Origin: Escallonia rubra
Lineage: Eukaryota; Streptophyta; Magnoliopsida; Escalloniales; Escalloniaceae
Length of the DNA: 64,000 nucleotides
Direction of reading: 5' to 3'
Assembly: GCA_033065855.1 (NCBI GenBank)
Contig: JAVXUO010002053.1
Location: 1-64,000 of the forward strand
Position 1 is the stretch's first letter; the number at the start of each line of letters is the position of its first letter. This document shows, piece after piece, positions 46,918 to 58,980 of the stretch. The position numbers were made by a program, and so were the translations under genes. Below the pieces are notes generated by a model that was not told where the DNA came from, ran no database searches, and saw only the letters and a program-made list of their open reading frames with translations.

Positions 46918-46930
46918 GTCATGATACCAA
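46918..46930 (-). other. Copia primer-binding site
   Basis: The minus strand reads TTGGTATCATGAC immediately after the LTR end, matching the start of the initiator tRNA-Met complement (TGGTATCA) used by plant Copia elements. Confidence 0.8.
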
Positions 46931-47294
46931 TGTTAAAAAAATTTAGACATCTACCACGTAATATGTAGTGTGTTCGGGAACATACTGCACAAGGTATTCC
47001 AAAAATTCTGAGGAAGGACATTTGTTATTACGAGCCTCCGACATGCTTGATCTCTTATTGCAAGTACAGAAAAATGGCTACTAGCTAGAGTCGAGTTTCT
47101 CGTTCATGAATCAAATCCTAAAACTTGGTGATGCTCTAGAGAGAGTGCAAAGGGGGGAGGAATTTCTTTCTCTCAAACACTTAGGAGATATATATGATAT
47201 TATTAGAGAGACTTTCTCTCAAACACTTATCCTGTCTAACACACACTATCTGCTAGTGGGAGGATAATAGGTTCACCAACCCAATTTATTAACA
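46931..47294 (-). repeat. Copia right LTR (5' LTR in element sense)
   Basis: 364 bp, TGTTAA...TTAACA. It is the uninterrupted counterpart of 23397-33217 and carries the CACTA empty site at about 47066-47076. Confidence 0.85.
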
Positions 47295-47299
47295 ATAAC

Positions 47300-49075
47300 A
47301 ATACTAGAAGCCGCCCTTTCCATTGGTATGGAGATTCAAATTTGGGATCTTGAGTTTATTCTTCAAGGTTTTTGCCATTTCACCCACTCCTTGGGGAGAT
47401 TAAATAATTGTATATTCTCTTTTTCTTAATTAAGGTCATGAAGAATATCTATAAGCTCATGAAACTAGTAACACTAACCAAGTGAGTATAGAAGATAGAC
47501 AAAGATTGCCACTCACATGTACCCCTTAAAGACATTTTACAAGGCAATTGTATTTTTCTCTGGAAACAGAATCATAATGGCCTTACATAAAGTCTTTCTA
47601 AGCATACCGATGACTATAGACGAATGCAGCGTCTCATAGGGTCTCACGAGACAACGCACAAAGATCTTTTCGTCATACCCACATGTGAGCTCAAAGCGAC
47701 CAACGACACACCATACATAAAGCCCGATGCTGCCAATAAGCATGTCACTGGTGCTAACCGCCTAGTGGATGTGTCAAACCAAGACAGTGCCTACTTTAGC
47801 TCATGGTGCGCGAACACGCCAATAGCCCAATTAACCATAGTTGCATGCCCAATATTATGTAGGATAAGTCTAGGGCATAACTGGTGCATATAGCCTCACC
47901 GTCCATTGATGCGCTTCCAAAAAGTGTTTCATATGTAGGAGCTCTCAAGTAGGTCTTCTATATTTTTAAGTTTTTCCAAACTCCCCTTGAATCCCTCGCT
48001 TAATGCCTATGAAGGTACATGGATCTTGAATCAGTGCCTGCACACTATCATGCCCCCTTATAGTCCCGCTAGGATCATAGAATCAGTGCCTGCACACCAC
48101 CATGCATGCTCCCCCATAGTACCGCTAAGAGCATAACCAAAAGCTGAGGTGATAAACATCCATTTACTTGAGGAGTTATGATGCTCTTTGTTGACTCTAC
48201 ACATCTCGATGTTGCATTCCTCAAAACCCTGCGTACTCGTAGTTTGTTCATAACGATCTAATGAATGTAAAAAGAGATTCTTGCCCAAATCTTGTCTAGG
48301 CCAAGAAGCACATTACATGCTCCCGTTACTCACCACCAGTCCGGCAGTCCATGAGGACCGGTGATTGACATATATATATGCCAAAAAAAACCCATGACAC
48401 ACTGCAACAAAAAATACTCAAGATCTAGCTCTTTTCTTAGGAGAAGAAACTCTTAACTAGCCGCTAATCTCCTCGGTGCTATGTTGAATCTGTTAATGAA
48501 GATGCTTTGACTAACTAGCGGGCCATGGCCCTTCCCTAGTTCCTACTAGAGTAAGGTACTGAGCCGAGTGATTGAGCTATCGGGTTATATAACATATTTG
48601 ATGTCTGACACTGTTCTTCATGTACGAACCTTGAATTCTTGAATGTGTTTTTCCTGGGCAGCTCTTTGAGCTTGAGCAATTTCAAGCTATTCTAATTCAC
48701 TCCCTTGCTTTCGGTTTTTATTCGTATAACCAGTTATGTAAGATGAAAAGAGGTAAAACAGGGAAGCTGCTTACGCTTGAGCTGTCTTTAAGCCTTAAAA
48801 ATATTAGGTGGTTCGGGAATGATAGTTTCAAGTGTTGATCCATGTCTCTTGGTTAAGAATGCATTTGACATTTTTACTTGTACTACCTTTAGGCTAGTCT
48901 TCTTGCCAAGGTAGTTTTGATTCTTGTTAATACAATATTTGCTTTGGGACAGATGTACGCCCTGCTTTTTTGAGCGTTTGTACCTTATTCGCTACTTTGA
49001 CAAAAATTACATGGACTTTGGCTAGAATACTTGGCTACTTTAAAAGTTAGGGTGTTTTACACACCCCTTTTCATT
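47300..49075. other. Intergenic sequence, no gene recognised
   Basis: Open frames on both strands (47537-47743 minus, 47624-47893 plus, 48058-48288 minus) overlap each other and match no family I know. Could be an older, unrecognised retroelement remnant. 48560-49020 is T-rich on the plus strand. No RNA gene seen. Confidence 0.4.
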
Positions 49076-49084
49076 ATTTAGTTA
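49076..49084. repeat. 9-bp target duplication, left copy (long-TIR MULE)
   Basis: ATTTAGTTA; the identical right copy is at 52223-52231. Confidence 0.9.
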
Positions 49085-52000
49085 GGAAAAATTAGGAAAA
49101 AGTGGGTTTTTGGGTAAAATTTTTGGGGATGATGGGTTTGTTTTGAAAACTTGTGAAAAAGTGGGGCAACTTTTAAAAACTTCTGAAAAAGGGGATGACT
49201 TGTGAAAAAATGGTTTTTCTTCTAATGATGACTTTTCATTTCCCATGCTATCCCTCCTCCTGTTTTGTCCCTTTCTTGATGGGAAGACGCGTTGGTGAAA
49301 ATGTCACCAAGAGAAAACAAAAGGCATGAAGAAGAAGAAGAAGAAGATGGGTAAAGGTTAACAAGTCTGTGCAGTGGGAGTGGTACACTGTGCTTGCACA
49401 GTTGTACCACGTAGCTATGGGGCATCGTGCAAATCTCATAAAATTCTGAAACTTTACAGGAATATTTTTAGGACAATTATAGAATTACTGTTAAAATTTC
49501 AGATTTTTCTGATATCGTTTAATGTTTTCAATATGTTTTGAAAGTTCAGTTACTCTAAAATTAATTTGGAGCTCTTAAAATTCTTAATAAATTCTGGAAA
49601 ATTTACTTTAATGATTTTATGATGTAAATAAGGTTCTGTTTAAGTTTCGTAATTTTTAGAGTTGATTTGATACTAATTCCATATCGCATTTGATTTAGAA
49701 AAATGGATGATTTTAAAATGGTTTCGTTACTTTTTAAATCCTAATTTCTGTTTCGCTATTTTTCTTATATATTTTGAAGCTATCATGAAAATTATGGGAC
49801 TCTGATTTGGGCTAGAAGCATTAATTGCTCTTTTTGGGTTTTTTTTTATTGTATTTAAGAAAATCGTTTTTAATTTGAAAATATTCAAAAATTCAGAAAA
49901 TTTATATTGTAACTTGTTATGCTATTTTAAGGTACAAAACCATTTTATAAGAATTTATTATCATTCTAGAGTGTCTTAATGCGTTACAGAGTGTGCAAGG
50001 TTATCGGTTAGCTAGGTTTAGCTGCTCGAGCAATCCGGTTCGTTTTCGTTTACTTTAAGAGTGTCAGAGTGAGCAATGATTAAGATTAAGCATTATATTA
50101 ATAGTTTGCGAGCAATCCGGATCATTTTCTCCTCGGCACCAACGTGTATATTTGGGTCGAAAAAATGCGGCCTAATTGAGAGGTGACAAAACGCGGCGCT
50201 TTTCATCACAAAATGGCTAAACCGCATCCGTTTCTTCAATCCCAACCCCCTTAGCGAGGTCCTCTTTTTTTAGGAGTCCCACCAAAGCAAAAGCAACACT
50301 TGTGCCCCCCGTAATTTTTACATAAAAAGACTGGGGCATTGGCAGAATCCGACATGCACTTTTGCATAAAATGACTTGTGTTTCTGCAGAAAGTGACTTG
50401 TGTTTCTGCAGAAAGTGACTTGTGTTTCTGCAGAAAGTGACTAGTTTCACCCAGACCGTGCTTCTACACCGTTCTTCTATGATTGATCGATAAACACACT
50501 CCGAAGCGGATCATTTTCTCCTCAGCACCTACATGTATATTTGAGCCGAAAAAATGCGGCCTAATTGATAGGTGACAAAACGCGGTGCTTTTCATTACAA
50601 AATAAGTTCATATATGATAAAAATTCTAACTTCTAAACATGCTTCATTTTGCTAACTGAAGTTCTAATGCTTAATTAATATGAGGTCAATTGATGGAAAA
50701 ATGACATTCATCAAAATACGCATATTGATTGGCACAAGAGTCCGAGATCATAGTATTTTTTGTCCTATATTAACCCATGCACCCTCACTCTCGATGCCCA
50801 ATTTTTAAGTGGCACATGTATGCTGATTCTCATCGATACATGACATTAATGACGTGATGAAAAGTCTCTAAGCCTATTGATAGTACAATGATTAAATCGA
50901 TGCACAACGAGAAATAAACACTGAGCATCGAATAGGATTTTCAATAAACGTGTAAGGCTCAAAACAGGGTTTTCAAGGCAAACAATGCGACTTTATGAAA
51001 ATAACATAATCCAAAAGAATAGCGATAACAAATCAAGAGAATGTACGAAATCAAATATGAAGAGTTTGGTTCGGATAAAAATCCCTTAATACGATCCAGG
51101 TTATGCGCTCGCTGTTATTCAACTTTGTTCAAACCTCGAATTAACCTAAATGGAAAAATTAATTATTATAATTCAGTCTAACCTCACAAACTATTAATAT
51201 AATGCTTAATCTTAATCATTGCTCACTCTGACACTCTTAAAGTAAACGAAAACGAACCGGATTGCTCGAGCAGCTAAACCTAACTAACTGATAACCTTGC
51301 ACACTCTGTAACGCATTAAGACACTCTAGAATGATAATAAATTCTTATAAAATGGTTTTGTACCTTAAAACAGCATAACAAGTTACAATATAAATTTTCT
51401 GAATTTTTGAATATTTTCAAATTAAAAACGATTTTCTTAAATACCATAAAAAAAAACCCAAAAAGAGCAATTAATGCTTCTAGCCCAAATCAGAGTCCCA
51501 TAATTTTCATGATAGCTTCAAAATATATAAGAAAAATAGTGAAACAGAAATTAGGATTTAAAAAGTAACGAAGCCATTTTAAAATCATCCATTTTTCTAA
51601 ATCAAATGCGATATGGAATTAGTATCAAATCAACTCTAAAAATTACGAAACTTAAACAGAAACTTATTTACATCATAAAATCATTAAATTAAATTTTCCA
51701 TAATTTATTAAGAATTGTAAGAGCTCCAAATTAATTTTAGAGTAACTGAACTTTCAAAAAATATTGAAAACATTAAACGATATCAGAAAAATCTGAAATT
51801 TTAACAGTAATTCTATAATTGTCCTAAAAATATTCCTGTAAAGTTTCAGAATTTTATGAGATTTGCACGATGCCCCATAGCTACGTGGTACAACTGTGCA
51901 AGCACAGTGTACCACTCCCACTGCACAGACTTGTTAACCTTTACCCATCTTCTTCTTCTTCTTCTTCTTCTTCTTCTTCATGCCTTTTGTTTTCTCTTGG

Positions 52001-52222
52001 TGACATTTTCACCAACGCATCTTCCCATCAAGAAAGGGACAAAACAGGGGGAGGGATAGTATGGGAAATGAAAAGTCATCATTAGAAGAAAAACCATTTT
52101 TTCACAAGTCATCCCCTTTTTCAGAAGTTTTTAAAAGTTGCCCCACTTTTTCACAAGTTTTCAAAACAAACCCACCATCCCCAAAAATTTTACCCAAAAA
52201 CCCACTTTTTCCTAATTTTCCC
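49085..52222. mobile_element. Long-TIR MULE, non-autonomous
   Basis: 3138 bp. Left arm about 49085-50112 and right arm about 51188-52222 are inverted copies of each other for about 1.03 kb with scattered differences. The ends read GGAAAAATTAGGAAAAAG (left) and GGGAAAATTAGGAAAAAG (right, complement). A perfect 9-bp duplication ATTTAGTTA flanks it, diagnostic of Mutator-like elements. The arms contain a GAA/TTC microsatellite. The ~1.08-kb centre has no transposase or other coding region. The leucine-rich frames inside both arms are mirror copies produced by the TTC repeat and are not genes. Confidence 0.92.
50118..50603. repeat. Direct repeat pair and 22-bp triplication in the MULE centre
   Basis: A ~97-bp segment beginning GGATCATTTTCTCCTC occurs at about 50118-50214 and again at about 50507-50603. 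Between them lies a 22-bp unit (AAAGTGACTTGTGTTTCTGC plus AG) tandemly repeated three times at about 50372-50440. Confidence 0.8.
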
Positions 52223-52231
52223 ATTTAGTTA

Positions 52232-53417
52232 CCCTTTAAAACTGTCTTTTGCTAAATGAAAACATTGCCCGCAATACATATTTTTGAGCAACGATTTACA
52301 GATACGATGGACAGATTGTATTCAAAACTTTTAAACATTAAACTTATGTCTACTATAAGAATTAAAATTAATGTTTATACAATTATGTCAACTATAAGAA
52401 TTAAAATTAATGTTTGGATATATAAATTCTACTCAAAGAAGTTATAAAACATTAAACTTACGATGCTCAGAAACTCACTTTAGTTTTATGATTATCAGCC
52501 ACTTTTATTCGTCACTAAAAAGTGTATCGGAGACAGTTCACTACACTTCTTAACAACAAATAAAGTATAAATAAATACGGTATGTAAGAGTGTGATAATT
52601 AAAGTTTCTGTTACACAAGGCAACTTGACAAGACTCTCGAATACTCTATTTCCCAAATTCTAGAAGCCGAATAGATAGATAAGCACAAACTCAAATTAGT
52701 GGTCCAACCATGAAGTTTGAAATCCCAAGTGTTTCAAGACTAATCGAAATCTTATTTTTTAATGCAGCAGATACGAATTGTATCGTGAGTTAGGCATCTG
52801 CTTCCTTTCATATAGTTAGTGGCGCAAATGTCACTGCAAGAAAGCATGTACTTGGACCATGATTTGTTGATGAAGATGAAGGAATGTAGTGACGACGGTT
52901 TTGCTTGAAAGTCAATTGCAAGACATGACCTGTTATGTTTTTTGTAGAAATATTGTCTTGTCCTTAAAAATAAGAAGCAAGGTCATGATCAACTTCGTTT
53001 CGTCTTTCTTAGTGGAGTATCACCAAAGGGTTGCCATTTAAAGATTACAGCATTGGCCAAAATATTCAAGTCAGTGAGTAGCCATGCTGACAAAAGATTT
53101 ATATGGGAGCATCCAACGAATCTGATGATACTGACATCTCAAGATAAGGGTAGTTCTAGTTCACTTGATATAGAATTTGGCTTCTCTCATTTATTTGGCT
53201 TATCTTATTAGTGTTTTTTTTTTTTTTTTGGATATTTTTATTACAACTTTTGATGCTTTGATTCATGAAAGTGACTATCATCATCATCATAAGAACGAGA
53301 TCTTTGGATGGATCTTTGGATGTAAAGTGAACGATGTGCTTTGCCATGTTAGATCCAATGATACAATTTAAGTGCCTTAACGCCCACCTCACTTACAAGA
53401 ATAATTTTTTTTTTAAA
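52232..53417. other. Intergenic sequence, no gene recognised
   Basis: AT-rich. A ~49-bp duplicated segment (ACTATAAGAATTAAAATTAA) lies at about 52350 and 52400. An open stretch near 53030-53210 (RFIWEHPTNL) looks exon-like but is not recognised. Confidence 0.35.
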
Positions 53418-54675
53418 ATCAATTGCACTTGGCACCCCAAGTTCTTTCGATGTAACTCACGGCGCCCCAAACTTCATTTTAACTATCCAACACCACAAAC
53501 TTTTATAAGTGTGGTGCAGAACACCCTTCAATCAAATTCCAGCCAAATCTTAGGAAAAAAAAATTGAATACACTAAACTTAGGGGGCATTTTTAGAATAT
53601 CAACTTTTAGGCGGCCAATTGATGTGGGCGCCCCAAGTTTGCTCACAGTAGTACTTAGCGTCTCAAAGTTCATTTTAACTATCTCACACCACAAACTTGC
53701 ATTAATGTGGCACCGAACACCCTTCTTCTATTATCTAGCCAAGAGCCTCGCGCGGAGAGGTCATTTAAGTTAAATGGGAAAGGGGGGGGGGGGGCGATTT
53801 TTGTCATGCACTTAATTGTGGGTAGAGGATGGAGGTGGAGGAGGAGGTGCAGGCGGGAAGTGGGTATAGAGGGTGGAGGTGCTGGTCAGAAGTGGAGGTG
53901 GTCGGTATCAATTCGGTTGTGGTGGCGGTGGTTGAAACTGATATTTCTCAGTTGAAGACCACCGTTACCGCCTCCTTTCTCGACTGCTACCACCACCGCC
54001 TTTCAAAAAGACTGTCGTCGCTACCTCATTTATCTACTGCTGTCGCCATCTCCTTTCTCGACTATCGTAGCATATAGACCACCCACCACCCCCACCATCA
54101 TAAACCATAGCCACCATTATTGAAACTCATCGCTGTAAAACTATTCATAAACCCACCACAGCCATGAATTTCTATCATACACGAACCCTAGATCCCATTT
54201 TCCTCGATTTTGAACACAATGAATCCTAGATCCCCTTTTTTTGTAAAGTCCTCTACTTTTCTTTGAGAAAGAATAATATTTGAGGGTTATTTTGGCTTGA
54301 TATTCCAAAAATGCCCTCTTGAATTCAATCACGTTAAGACTTTTACCGGGAAAATTTTGGTCGTAATGTGGTCGGAAGGTTTCTGATGTCACACTTATAC
54401 AAGTTTGTGGTGCGACTGTGCGAAATAGCTAAAAACCTTTGGGCCACCGAACGCTATTGTGGGCAAACTTGGGGGCGCCTCAAGCTACTGTAATCGCAAC
54501 AAACCCTTTTTTTTTATCATTCTGACCAAAATGCCCCCTTGTTTGAGTTAAATGACTTCTCTGCATGGGTACTCTGCACCACACTTATAAAAGTTTGTGG
54601 CTCCAGATAGCAAAATGAACTTTGGTGCTCTGTGAGCTACCGCGGGAAAACTTCGGGGTGCGGAGAGCAGTTGAT
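53418..54675. mobile_element. MULE-like element with doubled ends at both sides
   Basis: Ends ATCAATTGCACTTGGCACCC (left) and the complement of GGTGCGGAGAGCAGTTGAT (right) give ~110-bp imperfect inverted repeats sharing CAAACTTTTATAAGTGTGGT. A second copy of each terminus lies inward in the same orientation as its neighbour (about 53612-53720 and 54387-54505), so the element is two terminal pairs deep. The interior has a poly-G run and GGTGGCGGTGG-type GC-rich sequence. No transposase, and no convincing duplication found. MULE assignment rests on the similarity of layout to the element at 14062. Confidence 0.65.
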
Positions 54676-54929
54676 CCATTTCTTCTTCTTCTTTCTTTTT
54701 TGTGCCAAACATAAAGAATGGTGAAATTTTGACAAAAACTATCATCCGTAACCTAAGAGGGCCAAATAACCATGAGGGCATATATGATCGATCCCAAGTC
54801 ATTTCTACTGAGTCGCCCCTGGCAAAGTCAGTAAGAGAATTAATTACCTCATTAATCGTCTGACCACCAAAATGTATCTACATTTGATAAGGCTCCATTC
54901 TGAGAGGGCTAGAGCATCAAAAATGCAAA

Positions 54930-55085
54930 ATTTTATGCAGTGGCGGGGGGAGGGGTAGGCAGGCAAGGCGAGGCCTTCGCCCTTGCAAACTCCTGATAAA
55001 AATCATGTGATATATGGGGGTTGATATGTAGTTAGTAGAAGCAATGGCGGATTAAGAACTTTGTTACAGAGGGGGCCGATGTATA
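54930..55085. mobile_element. hAT-like terminal fragments
   Basis: CAGTGGCGGGGGGAGG at about 54938 and CAATGGCGGATTAAGAAC at about 55042 both resemble CAGTGGCGGAnCCAG-type hAT termini; they look like two left ends about 105 bp apart. No matching right ends were identified. Confidence 0.3.
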
Positions 55086-58000
55086 CCTGTAATCTTAAGA
55101 AAAAACATTTAGTTTTAAAGAAAAAAGTAAAGTTAAAAATAGATAGACCTTGAGAAACGATGACTCGTCGAAATAAAGTGCATCTAGGCCTTTAAAATTT
55201 CATAGCGAAGTGAAGGAGACCCATTTTAGTATCTTTCTTGTATGTTTTTTTTAGGTATATTCAAATTGAAATCAAGAAATAGTGTAAGTGCTCAAGTTTG
55301 TAGAGGCCAATTGTAATTTTGCTGAGCATTTTCTCTACATTTATGGATAACAACACCTACAGCTCCCCTCACTGAAATGAATAACCTAGCTGCCATCACA
55401 ATTCATCATTACAAAACCCTCTATGTTGTCTGCTATGACGCTAACGGCGTGATTGGTCGACTAACTTGGGGTAGCACGGCCCGGTGCATTTGCTTGTTTA
55501 AACTTCAAAAGCTGCTTCATGGTGACCAAATTAGCTTGAACGTGCACAATACTTGTCCTTCGGCCACTATCGTGTACACCACACATATGAGAAAACAAAT
55601 TTCACAAAATTTGGATTTAATTCCATCATCCCTTTGTGAGCCGACCAAGCTACTTCACCACGCAGCAACGAGTGTCACCTAGGCTTGTAGAATCAGATCA
55701 ACTTGAAATTGGGAATAAGAACCAAAAGGCTCGAGTAAACTCACAAAATTTAGAAACATGGATCACTAAGTAAAAGGCTTGAGCAAACTCGGAGAGTTTA
55801 GAACGATGGATCACCGGTTTAACCATCAAGCCAGACAATCAGTGAAATTCATAACTGGTATACCTTTTTTTATGAGAATGTCATTAGCGGTAGAATGTAT
55901 AATGCCTGGATCGGTCTCCAAATGCCTTAAAGTCTTCTTTGAATGATGACTCCCCATGGCAAACTTTCGAGCTAGACACCATTTTTTTCTAGAGAGCATC
56001 CCAGCGATTTCGTACCCCATGCTCACTAAGCTGAGTAAGCACCATTCTTAGTAAAATACTAGATTAAGATATCTTTAACACATTTACTTGGAAAGAATGA
56101 TTTGATAATCTTATCAAAATTGCTTCGGGTACAAATATACTTCACTTTCAAATAATTCCATCCCAGCATGGTTGTGTTAACAAGTTCTTTCACTTTTGTC
56201 ACTAGAACTTCCCTTCTCTTGATGTTTGGTCTTGAGGATGACGCGGTGTAGTAGGGCGAAGTCAAGAGTGAAAGACCGTAAATGAATTCAATGGTCTAAG
56301 TGTCGTAATAACTTCCCATGACTAGTTGACCAAAAGAAAGACAGGACGCAAGGCTAACACTGCTAAGTTAAAACTCAAGTAATTCCTTAAGGCTCAATAG
56401 CCCCGAGATTCCCTTACAATCAAGCCAAGCACAATCACGACTATGATTTTTGAAAATTAATTAGGAATTTAAACTAAGCACAATCACGAATCTCAATCAA
56501 ACCAAGTAATACTTTAATGAGATACTAACTAAACAATCTCAAGCAATTATAGAGCAATAAGTAAAGAGATTGAGTTAGAGATACTTGACAATGAGATTTA
56601 AATTGTTCGGCTTGAACTACCCTCAAGCCTACATCCACCTCTTCAAGGAAGCCCCTTGCAAGAGCACTAGAATTCACTAGCAACAATCTTCTTCCGGGTG
56701 AAGATGAAAACCCTTACAACACTTGGTGATATCCCCACACCAAGCCACAAAGCTCACCTAAGACTTAACAAACCCAAGCCTTGATCACAATCATTTTACA
56801 AAGATCAATTGTGTACAAAGAAACCCTCTTGAAAGGAAATGAGTACAAATGAATCTCTAGTACAATAGAGATATGAGAGAATTGATGACTTGAAAAATGT
56901 TCACTCTCAATTAAAGAATTGCTCACAAAGATGCTCTCTTTAATGATGTAAAACCATGAAGATGAAGAGAAAAAAAAAATAATCTATGAGCCTTGATGTT
57001 TCTCTAATAAATAGAGACTTAGAATGTGGTTTCCATGGTGTATGATGAAGTCTCAAATCATTTATATAGAAAAGATATGGAATATAGCCATTAGAGGCAT
57101 TATATAAGCAAAACTGTCATTGCAGTCGACTGTATTCACAATGCAGTCAACTGGGTTCCCTCTAAACTAGTCGTTGCAGTCTTGTCCTTGAAAATAACCG
57201 TTGAAACTATTTTTTTACCAATGCAGTCGACTGTATTGCATTACCCTACTGCCTATCAACTGCCTCATAGAATCCCATTTTCTATTTTGGACATAACTTT
57301 CTCTAGAAAATTTGGATTGAGGTGCCGTTTTTTGTGTTGAAAAACTATGAAGTTTTTATCAAAATATGAAAAGTTTAGCACCAGAATTTTTTTTGAGAAA
57401 ATCTGAGTAAGCTCCAAAGTTCACTCATTTTCAAGAACCACGCTTGTGTGAATCGTTATGAACTCACATGCAATGCACAATATGTCATAAGGTCTTTTTA
57501 GGTCATAGTCATCAATCCAAGCATCAAACCAAGACTAGTTACATAATAGTAAAGATCAATCATAATCAATAATAACTTAGTCTATGCATTCTTTCTTACT
57601 CTTTGACATTGGACTTGATGAAGCTTTCATAGCATATCCATTATAGCTTTAAGCTTCTTTGTCTTTAATCCATCTACCCAACTTCTCAAATGTGTCTTCA
57701 TGAGTGTGTATGTATGTACCTACTAAGAATCTACTCAAAGCACACATTAGAACATAATCAATGTGCAGTTATCATCAAAACAAGATGTAAGCATAGGTTA
57801 TCCAATCCTAGGGCTAACAATATCTATTGCATGTCAGTCCAGCCCATCAGCCCAGTTTACTGCATTATTCCAGTCAATTTAGGTCAAGTCAAGTCCATAT
57901 TCTAGATTATCGTAATTGGTGTAACTTATCTAGATAATTTGGAAAATAATTCATGATTTATCCTTGATAGAAAGAGCAAATAAATCTATTTTTTTGGTTA

Positions 58001-58574
58001 GGAAGTGACTTATCCTGAATCTGGTCATCTCATTTGTGATTTTAGAGATAATTACCGAAAATAAGGTCAGATAATATCCCGAAATTTGAAAAAAAATATT
58101 TTTAATTAATAAGGTGAACCGCCCGGTTCTTGACTAACTGGCCGTTTAGTTCTGACTTATCTCCAGCCATGGAGATTGGCATTGCCAATCTTTCATATTC
58201 TACAACCCTGATCACTTTAAAAAGGGGTCTTGGCTTTCATTTTCAAGGGTCGATCTTTGCTAAGTCCATAAGTTTATTCTCTTTAGAGCTTGCATGTCAT
58301 TTCTTTGTAAAGTGACATATAGCCTCTTTCGAGAATCTTAGCCATCTATATCACTCAAAAAACTTATTTTTATTTGTTCTTTCACATCGAGGATACCACA
58401 GAGAATATCCCTGAGTCATCAAGGCAAGCTACAGTACGAGGTAACTTTTATCAGTTTTCTTAGGGTAGAAATCGTATAGACCTATCTTCTGTAGTCACAT
58501 TTCATTTTAAAAATAACAAAAAAAATAGTCTTTTCCAGTTATTTTCTTTGTCTAAGTCTAGATTCAAATTGTGG
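55086..58574. other. Intergenic sequence, probable old retroelement debris
   Basis: No gene recognised. A 101-codon open frame at 55377-55682 has no known motif. There is a ~50-bp imperfect duplication at 55735-55820. 56300-57480 is A-rich and contains three TGCAGTCGACTGTATT-type words (57123, 57145, 57223 region), suggesting a decayed retroelement, but no LTR pair, gag or pol was found. Confidence 0.4.
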
Positions 58575-58980
58575 ACTGCATCCCGTAAGACATGTGTCAA
58601 ACTACGGTGGTTTTTATTCTGATTAGATACGTAGGCCACTTGACCCATGTTGTCAAGTTCAAGCCAAAACAATAAAAGTTAACTTAGGATGAGTTTTGTT
58701 GTATTTTGCATGCTACTTGTTCTCTAGGCCAAAAATCATTAAAAACGAGCGGGTGCTTAACACCTTCATGTTGTGTAACTCAGTCCACGGACCCCTCTTT
58801 CAGTTTCAATAGATTAGTCGTCGTTTTGGACAATTTTGAGTCATTTTCAGGATTCTTCTTATTTTTCCTTATTAAATAAGATGGCGACTCTATAAAATCC
58901 TTCTGGGGATTTTTTTTGAGGTGGTGCGCTACACCTGCCTTAGACACAAAAAAAGGAGAGAACAATATAAAGAGAAATAG
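58575..58980 (-). mobile_element. Tat/Ogre-like Gypsy leader remnant (fossil)
   Basis: Contains GATTAGATACGTAGGCCACT, then AAACGAGCGGGTGCTTAAC, GTTGTGTAACTCAGTCCACG and TAAGATGGCGACTC, a word order I associate with the LTR end, leader and primer-binding region of plant Tat/Ogre Gypsy elements. Only this fragment is visible; no coding part or second LTR was found. The word order reads on the plus strand, but orientation is not firmly established. Confidence 0.5.

Larger units (their letters stand above)
44573..46930 (-). other. Copia leader between the LTR and gag
   Basis: About 2.36 kb, longer than usual for Copia. Contains a Stowaway MITE (44774-45144) and, at 46080-46480, a GC-rich stretch full of GCGTGTGCG and CTCGGCTTG words. 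The primer-binding site lies at its right edge. No gene. Confidence 0.5.
23397..47294 (-). mobile_element. Copia-type LTR element, old and broken, with nested insertions
   Basis: Minus-strand Copia element spanning ~23.9 kb because of later insertions. LTRs are 23397-33217 (interrupted by the CACTA element) and 46931-47294, both TGTTAA...TTAACA. Flanks are ACAAC (23392-23396) and ATAAC (47295-47299), 4 of 5 matching. Next to the right LTR the minus strand reads TTGGTATCATGAC, the initiator-tRNA-Met primer site, which fixes the orientation. Parts in transcription order are gag with a CCHC knuckle (about 44572 to 43641), a gag-pre-integrase-like piece (about 43610-43347), reverse transcriptase pieces (about 42000-41291), and RNase H and the C-terminal end (about 34880-34290). 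It is clearly broken with many breaks. The LTRs differ extensively, so this is the oldest layer of the stack. Confidence 0.88.

Noticed and set aside
49222-52085. Leucine-rich open frames on both sides of the long-TIR MULE, resembling membrane peptides
   Set aside because: They are mirror images within the inverted arms; the leucine run comes from a TTC/GAA microsatellite.
55377-55682. 101-residue open frame as a host gene
   Set aside because: No motif, promoter signal or family resemblance; length is within chance for AT-rich debris of this size.
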